A DNA stretch of 64,000 bases from Rhodococcus_F sp040656415 (GCF_040656415.1 NZ_JBFAMC010000007.1:62001-126000), one strand, 5' to 3'. Shown: positions 9,636-18,596, counted from the stretch's first letter. Program-made: numbers and translations. Notes: generated by a model not told the origin, from the sequence alone.

Positions 9636-10157
9636 TCATTGGAGCAGGCGCTCGACGACCTTGGCGTACAGCTCAGGCTCGGGCATGGGGAGCCCGAGTA
9701 GGGCGGCGAGGTAGATGCCGTCGCCGACCAGGCGCACGATCTCGGCCTGTACGGGATCAGCGATTTCGTTCTGGAGGCCTTCGTCCCACCCGCGCATGAC
9801 CTCGGTGACGGCCTTCTGAATTTCGTCGTGCTGACCGTCTACGCTGCGAAGCGCTGCGATCGTGGAACGGTACAGGGCGAGTTCCTCGGCAGTATTGGCG
9901 TCGGGAACCTGCAGGTACCACTCCGATAGCGAGGTGCCGCCGGAGATGGCGTCGGCGAAATGCGCATCCGCTCGCTCGCCGAGTCGTCGCACCATCGCTG
10001 CGAGGAGTGCTTCCTTACTGGGGAAGTGATAGAGCAGGCCACCCTTGGATACCCCTGCTTCCGCGGCGACCGCTTCGAGGGTCACCTGGGCGATTCCTAC
10101 TTCGAGTAGCAGCTTCTCGAGAGCGTCGAGTATGCGATCGCGAGTACCGGCCGTCAT
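9636..10157 (-). CDS. TetR-family transcriptional repressor of the adjacent MFS gene
   Basis: A 173-residue TetR-family regulator. The N-terminal helix-turn-helix region reads ILDALEKLLLEVGIAQVTLE followed by AVAAEAGVSKGGLLYHFPSKEALL, the classic TetR signature. The C-terminal ligand domain is short and family-specific. It is divergent from the MFS efflux gene, with repeated operator-like elements in the 86-base gap, so it most likely represses both itself and the pump until a pump substrate binds. There is no upstream Shine-Dalgarno; the message may be leaderless or nearly so. Confidence 0.92.
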   Translation of the reverse strand: MTAGTRDRILDALEKLLLEVGIAQVTLEAVAAEAGVSKGGLLYHFPSKEALLAAMVRRLGERADAHFADAISGGTSLSEWYLQVPDANTAEELALYRSTIAALRSVDGQHDEIQKAVTEVMRGWDEGLQNEIADPVQAEIVRLVGDGIYLAALLGLPMPEPELYAKVVERLLQ

Positions 10158-10184
10158 GAGGAGCGACTGTACCGGAAATAACTT

Positions 10185-10236
10185 TACCGGCTGGACGGTT
10201 CACGGTAATGTACAGAAACTATACCGGCTGGACGGT
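10185..10236. promoter_or_regulatory. Twin TetR operators in tetR/MFS gap
   Basis: The 15-base sequence TACCGGCTGGACGGT occurs twice, at 10185-10199 and 10222-10236, 37 bases apart. Each contains the inverted repeat ACCG-N6-CGGT, as expected for a TetR dimer site. A further partial element ACCGG lies at 10171-10175, and CGGTGTACCG (10233-10242) makes a tighter palindrome at the second site. Position between the two divergent genes supports autoregulation. Confidence 0.72.
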
Positions 10237-10243
10237 GTACCGT

Positions 10244-11863
10244 ATGTCTCAGCTCTCGAATCGGAAAGTCGCAGGAAGTCAATTGTCTGTGTCCACGGAT
10301 CGCGGGATCAACGAAGCCTCTGGTGAGCCGGGTCGAGCCTCCGCATCGCGCCGAGACTGGCTCGGGCTCATCGTCTTGGCGTTTGCGGTTCTCCTGATCG
10401 CGGTAGACGCCACCGTGCTCGATCTCGCGCTGCCGTTCATCAGCGCAGACCTCGAACCCAGTAGCACGCAGTTGTTGTGGATCATCGACGTCTACTCGTT
10501 CGTGCTGGCCGGTCTGCTCATCACGATGGGCACGCTCGGCGACCGAGTGGGGCGTCGCCGTCTCCTACTCTTCGGCGCCGCCGGGTTCGGGATTGCTTCG
10601 CTGATCGCAGCATGGGCCGTGTCGCCTGAGATGCTGATCGCAGCCCGTGTGCTGCAGGGAATCTCGGGGGCGACGCTGATGCCCGCCACCCTCGGCCTGA
10701 TCCGGGCGATCTTCGTCAACCCTCGCCAGCGCACCCTCGCGATCGGAGTCTGGAGCGCGATGGCTGGTGGTGGCGCCGCGGCTGGCCCGCTCATTGGTGG
10801 TTGGCTGCTCGAACACTTCTGGTGGGGTTCGGTGTTCCTGGTCAATATTCCGGTAATGCTCATGCTTATCGGCATCGGACCTGTGCTGATCCCGGAGTCG
10901 AAGGATCCGAACCCGGGACGGTTCGACCTGACCAGTGCGGCGCTGTCGATGTCTACGATGCTGCCACTCGTCTACGCCGTCAAAGAGTCTGTGGTGCACG
11001 GGATCTCCCCAGTGCTCATTGCCGTTGGTCTTGCCGGTGTCGCGTCTGGCGTTGGGTTCGTGCGCAGGCAGAGGGTTATGAAGGATCCGATGATCGACCT
11101 CGGTTTGTTCGCCAAGCCGGCGTTCTCGACGGCCGTCCTCACCAACCTGCTTTCCGTCTTTGCGCTGGCAGGTGTTCTGTTCTTCGGATCCCAGTACCTG
11201 CAACTGGTCTTGGGCAAGACGGCGCTCGAAGCGGGGGTGTTGATGCTGCCCGGAATGCTGATGAGCGCGGTCACGGCCTTGGCGGCGGCCTGGATGGTCC
11301 GCTACTGGGCGACCTCGCACGTCCTCGGCGGCGGGCTGGTCGTCGGCGGTGTGGGTGCGGCCATGTTGTTCGCCCTGCGTGTCGACAGTGGGCCGAATAT
11401 GTTCGTGATCGGCTTCGGACTCGTCGGTGCGGGTGTCGGTATCGCTTTGACTCTGGCGTCCGATCTCGTCGTCAGTGCGGTCGAACCCGAACGTGCGGGC
11501 GCCGCCTCGGCGGTGTCCGAAACCGCGTACGAACTCGGTATCGCGCTCGGTGTTGCGGTGCTGGGCAGCGTGGTCATGGCGATCTTCCGGAACGGCCTCG
11601 ACACCTCCCTGCTGGCCCCTGATCGGGTCGCGCCGGCCCAGGGGACCCTCGGCGCCGCAATCGCCGAGGCGCAGCACCTTCCGGAGACCGCGAGCACGGT
11701 GTTCCTGGAATCTGCACAGACCGCGTTCGTCGCGGGCATGCACGTGGCCGCCGTCGCCACCGCGGCAATCCTGTTCGTCACCGCGATCCTCGTTCTGCGT
11801 CTGCTGCGCAGCCGTCAGGACGAGCGTGCTGCCGTCGCACCGTCGAGTACAACGAACGAGTGA
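10244..11863 (+). CDS. DHA2-type MFS multidrug efflux transporter (14 TM)
   Basis: About 539 residues, matching the 14-helix EmrB/QacA family of proton-driven drug exporters. Motif A appears as LGDRVGRRRLLLFGAAGFG and motif C-like glycine/proline pattern as AMAGGGAAAGPLIGGWLL. The chain begins with a soluble Ser-rich tail, then LDLALPFISADLEPSSTQLLW, typical of helix 1-2 in this family. ATG 10244 overlaps the operator region; TTG 10283 or GTG 10289, downstream of AGGAAG at 10273, is an alternative and would place the operators clear of the coding region. It is likely repressed by the divergent TetR. Its last 49 bases overlap convergent treZ. Confidence 0.9.
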   Translation: MSQLSNRKVAGSQLSVSTDRGINEASGEPGRASASRRDWLGLIVLAFAVLLIAVDATVLDLALPFISADLEPSSTQLLWIIDVYSFVLAGLLITMGTLGDRVGRRRLLLFGAAGFGIASLIAAWAVSPEMLIAARVLQGISGATLMPATLGLIRAIFVNPRQRTLAIGVWSAMAGGGAAAGPLIGGWLLEHFWWGSVFLVNIPVMLMLIGIGPVLIPESKDPNPGRFDLTSAALSMSTMLPLVYAVKESVVHGISPVLIAVGLAGVASGVGFVRRQRVMKDPMIDLGLFAKPAFSTAVLTNLLSVFALAGVLFFGSQYLQLVLGKTALEAGVLMLPGMLMSAVTALAAAWMVRYWATSHVLGGGLVVGGVGAAMLFALRVDSGPNMFVIGFGLVGAGVGIALTLASDLVVSAVEPERAGAASAVSETAYELGIALGVAVLGSVVMAIFRNGLDTSLLAPDRVAPAQGTLGAAIAEAQHLPETASTVFLESAQTAFVAGMHVAAVATAAILFVTAILVLRLLRSRQDERAAVAPSSTTNE

Positions 11864-13563
11864 GCCGGCAGCACCGTCACGGATGCTGTTTCGTCCTGGA
11901 TCGGCGCTTCCCACCAGAGCAAGGGGGAGCCGCCGACGGGGACGGTCACGGACTCGGCGCTGAGATTGCACGCGAGACGAAGTTGGCCGCGGTACACGAC
12001 GATCCAGCAGAGGGTCTCGTCATAGTCGACCGACAGATTCTCGAGCCAAGGATCCGTGAGTTCCCAGCGTTCGCGTCGCAGGCGGACGAGAGAGCGGTAG
12101 CACTCGAGTAGACGGGCGTGCGGTTCGCGCCCGCGCTCGTCCCAGTCGAGCTTCGATCTCGTGAACGTTTCCGGGTCCTGCGGATCGGGCACATCATCCG
12201 TGGTCCAGCCGTGATCGGCGAACTCGGCCTTGCGTCCCTCCGCCGTCGCTCGCGCGAGCGACGGCTCTGGATGCGAGGTGAAGAACTGGAACGGCGTGCT
12301 CGCCCCCCATTCCTCGCCCATGAACAGCATCGGCGTGAACGGTGAGCACAGCACGAGCGCGGCCTTCACCGCGAGTTGCCCGGCGGTGAGGTAGGTACCG
12401 GGCCGGTCACCCACCGCGCGGTTCCCGATCTGGTCGTGTGTGCACGTATAGACGACGAGCGAACTCGCGGGGGTACGACGGGTGTCGAGGGGTCTGCCGT
12501 GCATGCGACCGCGGAACGAGGAGTACGTGCCCGCATGAAACCAGCCCTGGCGCAGGGTATCGGCCAGGCATGTCATCGAACCGAAATCTCCGTAGTAGCC
12601 TTGTGTCTCACCCGACACGGCCGAATGGATGGCGTGGTGCACGTCGTCGTCCCACTGGGCGTCGAGGCCGTAACCGCTCGCGGACCGTGACGTGATCAGT
12701 CGTGGGTCGTTGAGGTCGCTCTCGGCGATCAGTGTCAGGGGTCGCCTCAGGTGAGCAGACATTCGGCGGGTCTCGATGGCCAGATCCTCGAGGAGGTGAG
12801 TGGCAGTGTGGTCGACGAGTGCGTGGACGGCATCGAGTCGCAGGGCGTCGATGTGGAACTCGCGGAACCAGCGCAGCGCGTTGTCGATGATGTAGCGCCG
12901 CACTTCGCCGGATTGTGGACCGTCGAGATTGATGCCCTGGCCCCATGTGTTGACGGTCTGCGTCTGATATGGGCCGAACCGGTCGAGGTAGTTTCCCGAC
13001 GGCCCGAGGTGGTTGTAGACGGTGTCGAGGACCACGCCGAGTCCGCGGGCGTGACACGCGTCGACGAAGGCTTGCAGCCCGTCCGGACCGCCGTATACCT
13101 CGTGGACCGTGTACCAGAGGACGCCGTCGTAGCCCCAGTTGTGGGTGCCGTTGAAGCCGTTGACAGGCATCAGTTCCACGAAATCGACGCCTAGGTCGAC
13201 GAGGTGGTCGAGCTTGCCGACGGCAGCCGCGAACGTGCCCTCGGTGGTGAAGGTTCCGACGTGCAGTTCGTAGACCACCGACCCGGCGAGCTGCCTCCCT
13301 GTCCAATTCCCGTCGGTCCACACAGTCTCGTCGAGCACATGCAACTGGGACGGCGCGTGGACCCCTTCGGGCTGCCGCGGTGAGCGCGGGTCCGGGAGCA
13401 TGGTTTCGCTGTCGTCCAACAGGAAGCCGTACCGCGCGTCCGGGGCTGCATCGATGTCCGCACTCCACCATCCGTCCGGCAATGGAGTCATATTGTGGCG
13501 TCGTCCGTCGACGACGACACGAACGGTATCCGGGGCGGGGGCCCAAACCTCGAAGGTGCGCAC
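11815..13563 (-). CDS. treZ: Malto-oligosyltrehalose trehalohydrolase
   Basis: GH13 enzyme that releases trehalose from maltooligosyl-trehalose made by TreY. 582 residues from GTG 13563 (start of VRTFEVWAPAPDTVRVVVDG), where family members begin; the upstream open frame is not protein-like. GH13 regions are DTVYNHLGPSGNY, ALRLDAVHALVDH (nucleophile Asp), LTLIAESDLNDPR (acid Glu) and TCTHDQIGNR. The N-terminal 100 residues form the CBM48-like domain. Normally treZ adjoins treY; here about 5 kb separates them. The 3' end overlaps the convergent MFS gene. Confidence 0.95.
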   Translation of the reverse strand: MRTFEVWAPAPDTVRVVVDGRRHNMTPLPDGWWSADIDAAPDARYGFLLDDSETMLPDPRSPRQPEGVHAPSQLHVLDETVWTDGNWTGRQLAGSVVYELHVGTFTTEGTFAAAVGKLDHLVDLGVDFVELMPVNGFNGTHNWGYDGVLWYTVHEVYGGPDGLQAFVDACHARGLGVVLDTVYNHLGPSGNYLDRFGPYQTQTVNTWGQGINLDGPQSGEVRRYIIDNALRWFREFHIDALRLDAVHALVDHTATHLLEDLAIETRRMSAHLRRPLTLIAESDLNDPRLITSRSASGYGLDAQWDDDVHHAIHSAVSGETQGYYGDFGSMTCLADTLRQGWFHAGTYSSFRGRMHGRPLDTRRTPASSLVVYTCTHDQIGNRAVGDRPGTYLTAGQLAVKAALVLCSPFTPMLFMGEEWGASTPFQFFTSHPEPSLARATAEGRKAEFADHGWTTDDVPDPQDPETFTRSKLDWDERGREPHARLLECYRSLVRLRRERWELTDPWLENLSVDYDETLCWIVVYRGQLRLACNLSAESVTVPVGGSPLLWWEAPIQDETASVTVLPAHSFVVLDGATAARSS

Positions 13564-13708
13564 TCGATCAGGATGCCTGCTTTGGGCGTCGCCTGCAGCG
13601 GAGCAGGCTTCCGGAGCTCTTCGATTGGTTCGGGCGTCGGACCCTTTCGCGAGCCGCCTCGAAGTAGCAAGCTGGAAGGAGGAAGTCGGAGCATCGCGAG
13701 GAGCAATC

Positions 13709-13897
13709 ATGCACGTAGCAGTGGGAGACAGGTTGCACGTTCAGGGCCGAGTTGTAGGGGCTCACGCGCAGACCGCCGAGGTGGTGGAAGTGCACGGAGA
13801 GAACGGGGAACCGCCGTACCTCGTCCGGTACGAAGACGGTCACGAGGCGCTCGTCTTTCCAGGTTCCGACGCGTGGGTTGAGCACCCCAAGTCGTAG
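13709..13897 (+). CDS. DUF1918 small protein
   Basis: A 62-residue protein with GAGGAG 6 bases before ATG 13709. The sequence MHVAVGDRLHVQGRVVG and EPPYLVRYEDGHEALVFPG is the full-length DUF1918 pattern, a small SH3-like fold common in actinobacteria. Function unknown. Transcribed divergently from treZ, 145 bases away. Confidence 0.85.
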   Translation: MHVAVGDRLHVQGRVVGAHAQTAEVVEVHGENGEPPYLVRYEDGHEALVFPGSDAWVEHPKS

Positions 13898-14012
13898 GGC
13901 CGGAACGCGCTGGGTTGCAGGGGAAGGCTCTGCGAGGGGCCTATCGTTCCCGCTTCGAGCAAGATCGGTACTCGGCGATAGCCCAGGGCCGAATGCATCG
14001 AGAGCGGTGTGC

Positions 14013-15218
14013 CTAGAACGGCCAGCCCACCTGGGCGCCTCGGTTCGAGCTGAATGCGTGCTCGACGGCCCAGAGTGCTTCGGGTGTGTCAGTCCAGAGC
14101 CGATGGGCCGCAGCGAATGTGCGTGCCTGGTGCGCTCCGAGATACAGACTGCCCAGTGCATCCAGGTCGACGACAACCCGGGGGTCGTCATCCGTGGGCG
14201 TGCACGTAGCGTGGCCGTCCCGGACCGACAGCCGAAAGCGCCCGCCGGCATCGAGGAATCCGTCGTCGACCTGTAGAACCAGGTCGAGGTCGGATCGATA
14301 GGTGCGCGCCTCGAGTGCGGCCCGCACATCCATGATCCGCACCCACAATCCGTCGCGCCGCGACCGTGTGCGGACCACACGGCTGTCGGTGAGTAGTTGA
14401 GGTAGCGGATCGTCGGGTGCAAGGGTCGTCTCGATGCCGTGCATCAGGTCGAGGCCGAACAGTGCGCGCCAGAGTGCGGCGTGGGCACGGTCGGTGACCG
14501 TACGCATTTCCTGGATCCGGGCGATCATCCCGTCCTCCCCGTCGACCCGGCGATACAGCGCGTAGCCATCGTCGTGGAGCATGGCGAACAGGGTGGTACC
14601 GCCGCCGCGGTCGCTCTCTCGATCGGCGAACAGCCGATCCCACAGGACTTCGGGCCGAACCTGTGCGCCGGGCGTGATCCGTTGCCAGCGGTCGTAGACG
14701 GCTGTGATTGTGGTGCGGACATCGGCCGGGCGTACGACGCGTACGCCGCCCGGGTCGGGGGTCTTCGGATGGAATGCGGCGAGACGGCGGTCGATGGTCA
14801 CCGCCGACTCGATGGTGGCGGGGCCGTATCCGAATCGGCCGTAGATCCCACCCTCGCTGGCGATGAGCACGGACAGCACCGCGCCGGACGCCTGAATCCG
14901 CCGATGTTGCTCGGCGTACAGGGCGCGGAGGATCCCCCGGCGTCGGTGCGAGGGTGCGACGGAGACACCGGTGACCCCTGCCGCGCCTACCGCGACCCCG
15001 CCGGGGACCGTAACGGTCATCGGAAGATCCATGGTCACGCCGACTACCGCCTCGCCGTCGACCGCGATGATCGAGCGGTCGATGCCGACGAGTTCGCGCC
15101 GCACATCGATGGCTTCCGGGGTGTACGGGGTACCGAAACCGACTTCGTGCAGTAGCAAAAGATTGCGCCAGTCCCGCTCATCGGCGGCCCGGACAGTGAT
15201 CCTTGTGCTGGTCTTCAT
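14013..15218 (-). CDS. eis: Eis-type GNAT N-acetyltransferase
   Basis: 401 residues with the tandem GNAT plus sterol-carrier-like architecture of Eis (enhanced intracellular survival) enzymes, which acetylate amines such as aminoglycosides or polyamines at several positions. The acetyl-CoA loop is VSVAPSHRRRGILRALYAEQ near residue 88. The N-terminal part (MKTSTRITVRAADERDWRNL) and the C-terminal phenylalanine (GAQVGWPF) match the family, in which the terminal carboxylate acts as general base. It lies between the DUF1918 gene and the ABM pair, in the insertion separating treZ from treY. The real substrate cannot be deduced. Confidence 0.88.
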   Translation of the reverse strand: MKTSTRITVRAADERDWRNLLLLHEVGFGTPYTPEAIDVRRELVGIDRSIIAVDGEAVVGVTMDLPMTVTVPGGVAVGAAGVTGVSVAPSHRRRGILRALYAEQHRRIQASGAVLSVLIASEGGIYGRFGYGPATIESAVTIDRRLAAFHPKTPDPGGVRVVRPADVRTTITAVYDRWQRITPGAQVRPEVLWDRLFADRESDRGGGTTLFAMLHDDGYALYRRVDGEDGMIARIQEMRTVTDRAHAALWRALFGLDLMHGIETTLAPDDPLPQLLTDSRVVRTRSRRDGLWVRIMDVRAALEARTYRSDLDLVLQVDDGFLDAGGRFRLSVRDGHATCTPTDDDPRVVVDLDALGSLYLGAHQARTFAAAHRLWTDTPEALWAVEHAFSSNRGAQVGWPF

Positions 15219-15413
15219 GCCTCAAGAGCCTGGCACACCCGATTGTTCGTCTCATTCGATTTCCTTCGCCCCGCCGTATTCACGGGTGCGCAATTGCGAA
15301 CATCTCGGCATTGAACTGCTCGGGCGTTGCCCGCGCCACCGTTCCGGAGGAGTGTGAACACGTGGGATCAACGGGCGACGCCCCCCCCGTGACGCCGCCC
15401 TCGACAAGGAAGG

Positions 15414-16043
15414 GTGACGATCGTGTTTGCACGCTCAACCACAATTCAAGCGCATCCCTCGTTCATCGACGAGGGGATCAAACACGTGCGGGATGTCGTG
15501 ATGCCTGCGCTGACGGAAGTCGAGGGTTGCCTCGGATTGTCCCTGCTGGTCGATCGCGATTCAGGCCGATGCATCGCGACCAGTTCGTGGCGGGACGAGG
15601 AATCGCTGCGCTCGAGCGAGGGACCCGTGCAGAAGTTGCGTGACGAGGCCACCAAGACCTTCCACGGCACGGCCGAGGTGTCGAGGTGGGAGATTGCGGC
15701 GATGCACCGCGATCACCCCTCTGATCGCGGGGCCTACTGCCGGGTCACTTGGGCCAAGGTGGGACCGGGCCACATGGACCGTGTCATCGACGTGGGGAAA
15801 CTGGCCGGAATACCCAAGGTGGAGGAATTGGAAGGGTTCTGCAGCGCCAGCCTGCTAGTCGATCGTGCGACCGGTCGTGCCGTGTCGTCGCTGACCTACG
15901 ACAGTCGTGAGGCGATGGAACGCAACGTGGAACGCATGAAAGAGATCAGGGTCGCATCTCTCGGCGAAGTGAACGCGGAGGTGCTCGAGACGGGCGAGTT
16001 CGAGCTGGTCATCGCGCACCTGCACGTCCCCGAGATGGCCTGA
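15414..16043 (+). CDS. Two-domain ABM-like (dimeric alpha-beta barrel) protein, copy 1
   Basis: 209 residues composed of two ferredoxin-like ABM-type repeats: residues about 5-80 (FIDEGIKHVRDVVMPAL, then GLSLLVDRDSGRCIATSSW) and about 105-205 (CSASLLVDRATGRAVSSLTY). Such domains occur in monooxygenases, haem-degrading enzymes and stress proteins; no cofactor residues let me choose. GTG 14 bases into the AAGGAAGG element is ambiguous: GTG 15414 or GTG 15423, the latter better spaced. It is the first of two near-identical tandem genes 854 bases apart; the upstream region is copied too. Confidence 0.85.
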   Translation: MTIVFARSTTIQAHPSFIDEGIKHVRDVVMPALTEVEGCLGLSLLVDRDSGRCIATSSWRDEESLRSSEGPVQKLRDEATKTFHGTAEVSRWEIAAMHRDHPSDRGAYCRVTWAKVGPGHMDRVIDVGKLAGIPKVEELEGFCSASLLVDRATGRAVSSLTYDSREAMERNVERMKEIRVASLGEVNAEVLETGEFELVIAHLHVPEMA

Positions 16044-16267
16044 CCACCAAGAGAAATGTGTAAGAGCGTGTCCCGAGCGGAACCCTGGCGACCCGAAGCT
16101 CATTCCTGCGCTGCCAGTGATTCCGCCGCCCTTACGGGAGTGAGTAGGTGCCTGTCCGTACCGGCGTTCGGTGGTCGGGCGTTGCCATCGCCACCGTTAC
16201 GGAGGAGTGTAAAACACGTGGGATCAACGGGCGACGCCGCCCGTGGCGCCGCCCTCGACAAGGAAGG

Positions 16268-16897
16268 GTGACGATCGTGTTTGCACGCTCAACCACAATT
16301 CAAGCGCATCCCTCGTTCATCGACGAGGGGATCAAGCACGTGCGGGATGTCGTGATGCCTGCGCTGGCGGAAGTCGAGGGTTGCCTCGGATTGTCCCTGC
16401 TGGTCGATCGCGATTCAGGCCGTTGCATCGCGACCAGTTCGTGGCGGGACGAGGAATCGCTGCGCTCCAGCGAGGGACCCGTGCAGAAGTTGCGTGACGA
16501 GGCCACCAAGACCTTCCACGGCACGGCCGAGGTGTCGAGGTGGGACATCGCCGCGCTGCACCGCAATCACCCCTCGGATCGCGGGGCCTACTGCCGGGTC
16601 ACATGGGCCAAGGCGGAGCCGGCTCACATGGATCGTGTCGTTGACGTGTGGAAGCTGGGCGGGATACCCAAGATGGAGGAACTGGAAGGGTTCTGCAGCG
16701 CCAGCCTGCTTCTCGACCACGCTGCCGGCCGCGCGGTCTCGTCGCTGACCTACGACAGCCGCGAGGTGATGGAGCGCAACATGGAACACATCAACGAGAT
16801 CAGGGCCTCTGCTCTGCGCGAGGCGAACGCCGAGGTGCTCGAGACGGGCGAGTTCGAGCTGGTCATCGCGCACCTGCACGTCCCCGAGATGGCCTGA
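16268..16897 (+). CDS. Two-domain ABM-like protein, copy 2
   Basis: Same length (209 residues) and nearly the same sequence as the gene at 15414, with most changes in the second half (for example VWKLGGIPKMEELEG, MERNMEHINEIRASALREAN). Start GTG 16268 is the position equivalent to 15414; the alternative is 16277. The 90 bases before the start, with the CACGTGGGATCAACGGGCGA block and AAGGAAGG, are copied from gene 1, so both are probably transcribed alike. Function unknown. Confidence 0.85.
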   Translation: MTIVFARSTTIQAHPSFIDEGIKHVRDVVMPALAEVEGCLGLSLLVDRDSGRCIATSSWRDEESLRSSEGPVQKLRDEATKTFHGTAEVSRWDIAALHRNHPSDRGAYCRVTWAKAEPAHMDRVVDVWKLGGIPKMEELEGFCSASLLLDHAAGRAVSSLTYDSREVMERNMEHINEIRASALREANAEVLETGEFELVIAHLHVPEMA

Positions 16898-17091
16898 CCA
16901 CCAAAGGAACTGATTAGCACAGGAAATGTGTAAGAGCGTGTCCTGAGCGGAACCCTGGCTACCAGGGGAAGACCTGCACCGCGTAGTGCCGGTCTCCCCC
17001 TGGCAGTGCCCGTCGCCTGATGTGGTGCGAGCCTCCTCGAGGTCACACGATGGCCCGATTGCCGCCGCGACCTTCTTCTAAAGCCGTTGGG

Positions 17092-18477
17092 CTACGACCC
17101 GAAGTTCATTCCTGTGCTGCCACTGGTTCCGCCGCCCGTGCCGGGGTTGGTGCCGCCGCCCGTGCCGGGGTTGGTGCCGCCGCCCGTGCCGGGGTCGGTG
17201 CCGCCGCCCGTGCCGGGGTCGGTGCCGCCGCCCGTGCCGGGGTCGGTGCCGCCGCCCGTGCCGGGGTCAGTTCCGTCGTCCGTGCCGGGCTCGGTTGGAG
17301 CCGGCCCTGATGAGAGGTCGGTCAGTGTGATCGTCCAGGAGCTCGGGTTGTGGTCCTGGATGAACGCCGCCAAGTCGCTCACGTCGTCGAAAGCGAACCC
17401 GTACGCCTTGCCGTCGACAGTGTTCTCGTGGAGGGCCCGCGAGTAGTGGTTGGCGATCTCGCTGTTGTAGTGGAGCGCGGTGTCTGTGATCGGCTGATTG
17501 GAATGGTCGAGTAGCGTCCCTCGGTTGAAGGCGGCACCCAGCATCGCGGCGACCGGTCCGGTAACGCCGTCGTTCGGAGCTATAAGGGCCCCGTCGCAGA
17601 AGAACACGTCGCGGGTGCTTGGTTTGCGGATCGGTGCCACGCCTTTATCGAAGATGAGCACGTCATCGATGACCCGTCCGGTGTACGTAATGCTCTTGAG
17701 GTGGTCGGTCACCAACAAGTCGGTGCTCGAGTACTTCCTCCACACCTCGTTGATGTACTCGTCGTAGTAGGTGGGCGAGAACAGTCCGGCGTCGATGCCG
17801 TGGCCGGGGGCGATCACGCGCTTGTCACCGATGACGAGATTCGCGAAGTCCGGGTGATCAGCGACAGTGGAGAAAATTCTCTCTCGGCCACCGGGGACGA
17901 GTTCGCCTGCGGTCTGCGACGCTTGTCCCTCCAACTGGATTGCCAACGGCACGGAGAACTTGTCGACCATGGTGGTGTTGCAGAACATTCCGATGTCGTT
18001 GTAGGTGAACTCGACACAGTCGTGCATCACCGAGTAGCTGTCATCGCTCTCAACCCACCCAGCCGGGTACTGCATTCTCCGAACGCCCTGCTCATCGACG
18101 ACGGCCTTGAAACTCAACTCGCCGTCGATCGCGAAGTAGATGCGCCCCGACATCTTGGGTAGGACGAAATCTGTGTTTCCGGTGTTGGACAGCGGAATCG
18201 CCATGTCGAGGACTGTGCCGTGAGCGGCATCCTGGGGAACCGGAACGAAAACCCCGCTGGAATTGACGAATCCTTGCTGCCCGGCCAGGTTGACCCCGGG
18301 AATGTACATCTTGATTGCGCTGTTGCTGAAGGCGCCGGTGGCGTTGACCACGCTCGTGCGGAGGGTGGCAGCGGCCGAGGCGCGAGGGGTGAGAGCTGGA
18401 GCGACTGAAGACAGAATTGGTGCCCCGAGAGCGACCGCCCCGAGTGCACTTCCGAGGAAGGCTCTTCTACTCAACAT
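17092..18477 (-). CDS. Secreted glycoside hydrolase family 64 beta-1,3-glucanase with Gly/Thr-rich tail
   Basis: 461 residues. The N-terminus MLSRRAFLGSALGAVALG carries a twin-arginine motif (SRRAFLG) and a hydrophobic core ending at PRASA, so export is probably by Tat. The mature part fits GH64 laminaripentaose-producing beta-1,3-glucanases: HDCVEFTYNDIGMFCNTTMV (the region of the catalytic acids), YDEYINEVWRKYSSTDL, and the end motif NHYSRALHENTVDGKAYGFA. The last about 65 residues are an eight-residue repeat (GGGTDPGT/GGGTNPGT), likely a linker or cell-wall-spanning tail with no recognised domain after it. Likely role is degradation of fungal or plant/algal beta-1,3-glucan. Family assignment rests on motif recall. 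Confidence 0.78.
   Translation of the reverse strand: MLSRRAFLGSALGAVALGAPILSSVAPALTPRASAAATLRTSVVNATGAFSNSAIKMYIPGVNLAGQQGFVNSSGVFVPVPQDAAHGTVLDMAIPLSNTGNTDFVLPKMSGRIYFAIDGELSFKAVVDEQGVRRMQYPAGWVESDDSYSVMHDCVEFTYNDIGMFCNTTMVDKFSVPLAIQLEGQASQTAGELVPGGRERIFSTVADHPDFANLVIGDKRVIAPGHGIDAGLFSPTYYDEYINEVWRKYSSTDLLVTDHLKSITYTGRVIDDVLIFDKGVAPIRKPSTRDVFFCDGALIAPNDGVTGPVAAMLGAAFNRGTLLDHSNQPITDTALHYNSEIANHYSRALHENTVDGKAYGFAFDDVSDLAAFIQDHNPSSWTITLTDLSSGPAPTEPGTDDGTDPGTGGGTDPGTGGGTDPGTGGGTDPGTGGGTNPGTGGGTNPGTGGGTSGSTGMNFGS
17126..17293. repeat. Seven 24-bp tandem repeats in GH64 gene tail
   Basis: Units of 24 bases (GTGCCGCCGCCCGTGCCGGG plus GT(T/C)G) run head to tail from 17126 to 17293, with the outer units slightly diverged. 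On the coding strand each encodes the octapeptide GGGTDPGT or GGGTNPGT. Copy number is likely to vary between strains. Confidence 0.9.
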
Positions 18478-18487
18478 CTATTGCACT

Positions 18488-18520
18488 CCGTTACTGATCC
18501 GTTACTGATCTGTTATCGAG
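18488..18520. promoter_or_regulatory. Three 11-bp tandem repeats upstream of GH64 gene
   Basis: CCGTTACTGAT occurs at 18488-18498 and 18499-18509, followed by the related CTGTTATCGAG at 18510-18520. They start 11 bases before the GH64 start codon on the minus strand. One repeat per helical turn suggests side-by-side binding of a regulator, or simple repeat expansion. Confidence 0.5.
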
Positions 18521-18596
18521 CGGAGAGTTTTGCAGAAGTCTCGAGCGAATGCAACAGGGATTGGAGCGAACTCACGCTTGAACCAAGGTGGATACT

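Larger units (their letters stand above)
15319..16963 (+). repeat. Tandem duplication of the ABM gene unit
   Basis: Unit 1 spans about 15319-16090 and unit 2 about 16174-16963, offset 854 bases. Between them, 16090-16130 nearly matches 17096-17136, the 3' end of the GH64 gene (four mismatches in 41), so the duplicated segment originally included the tail of that gene. Confidence 0.8.

Noticed and set aside
10565..11971. 468-codon minus-strand open frame opposite the MFS gene
   Set aside because: Arg/His/Gln-rich low-complexity translation lying wholly antisense to a clear 14-helix transporter; typical high-GC shadow.
17126..17293. CRISPR-like array
   Set aside because: The repeats are contiguous with no spacers and encode an octapeptide repeat in frame.
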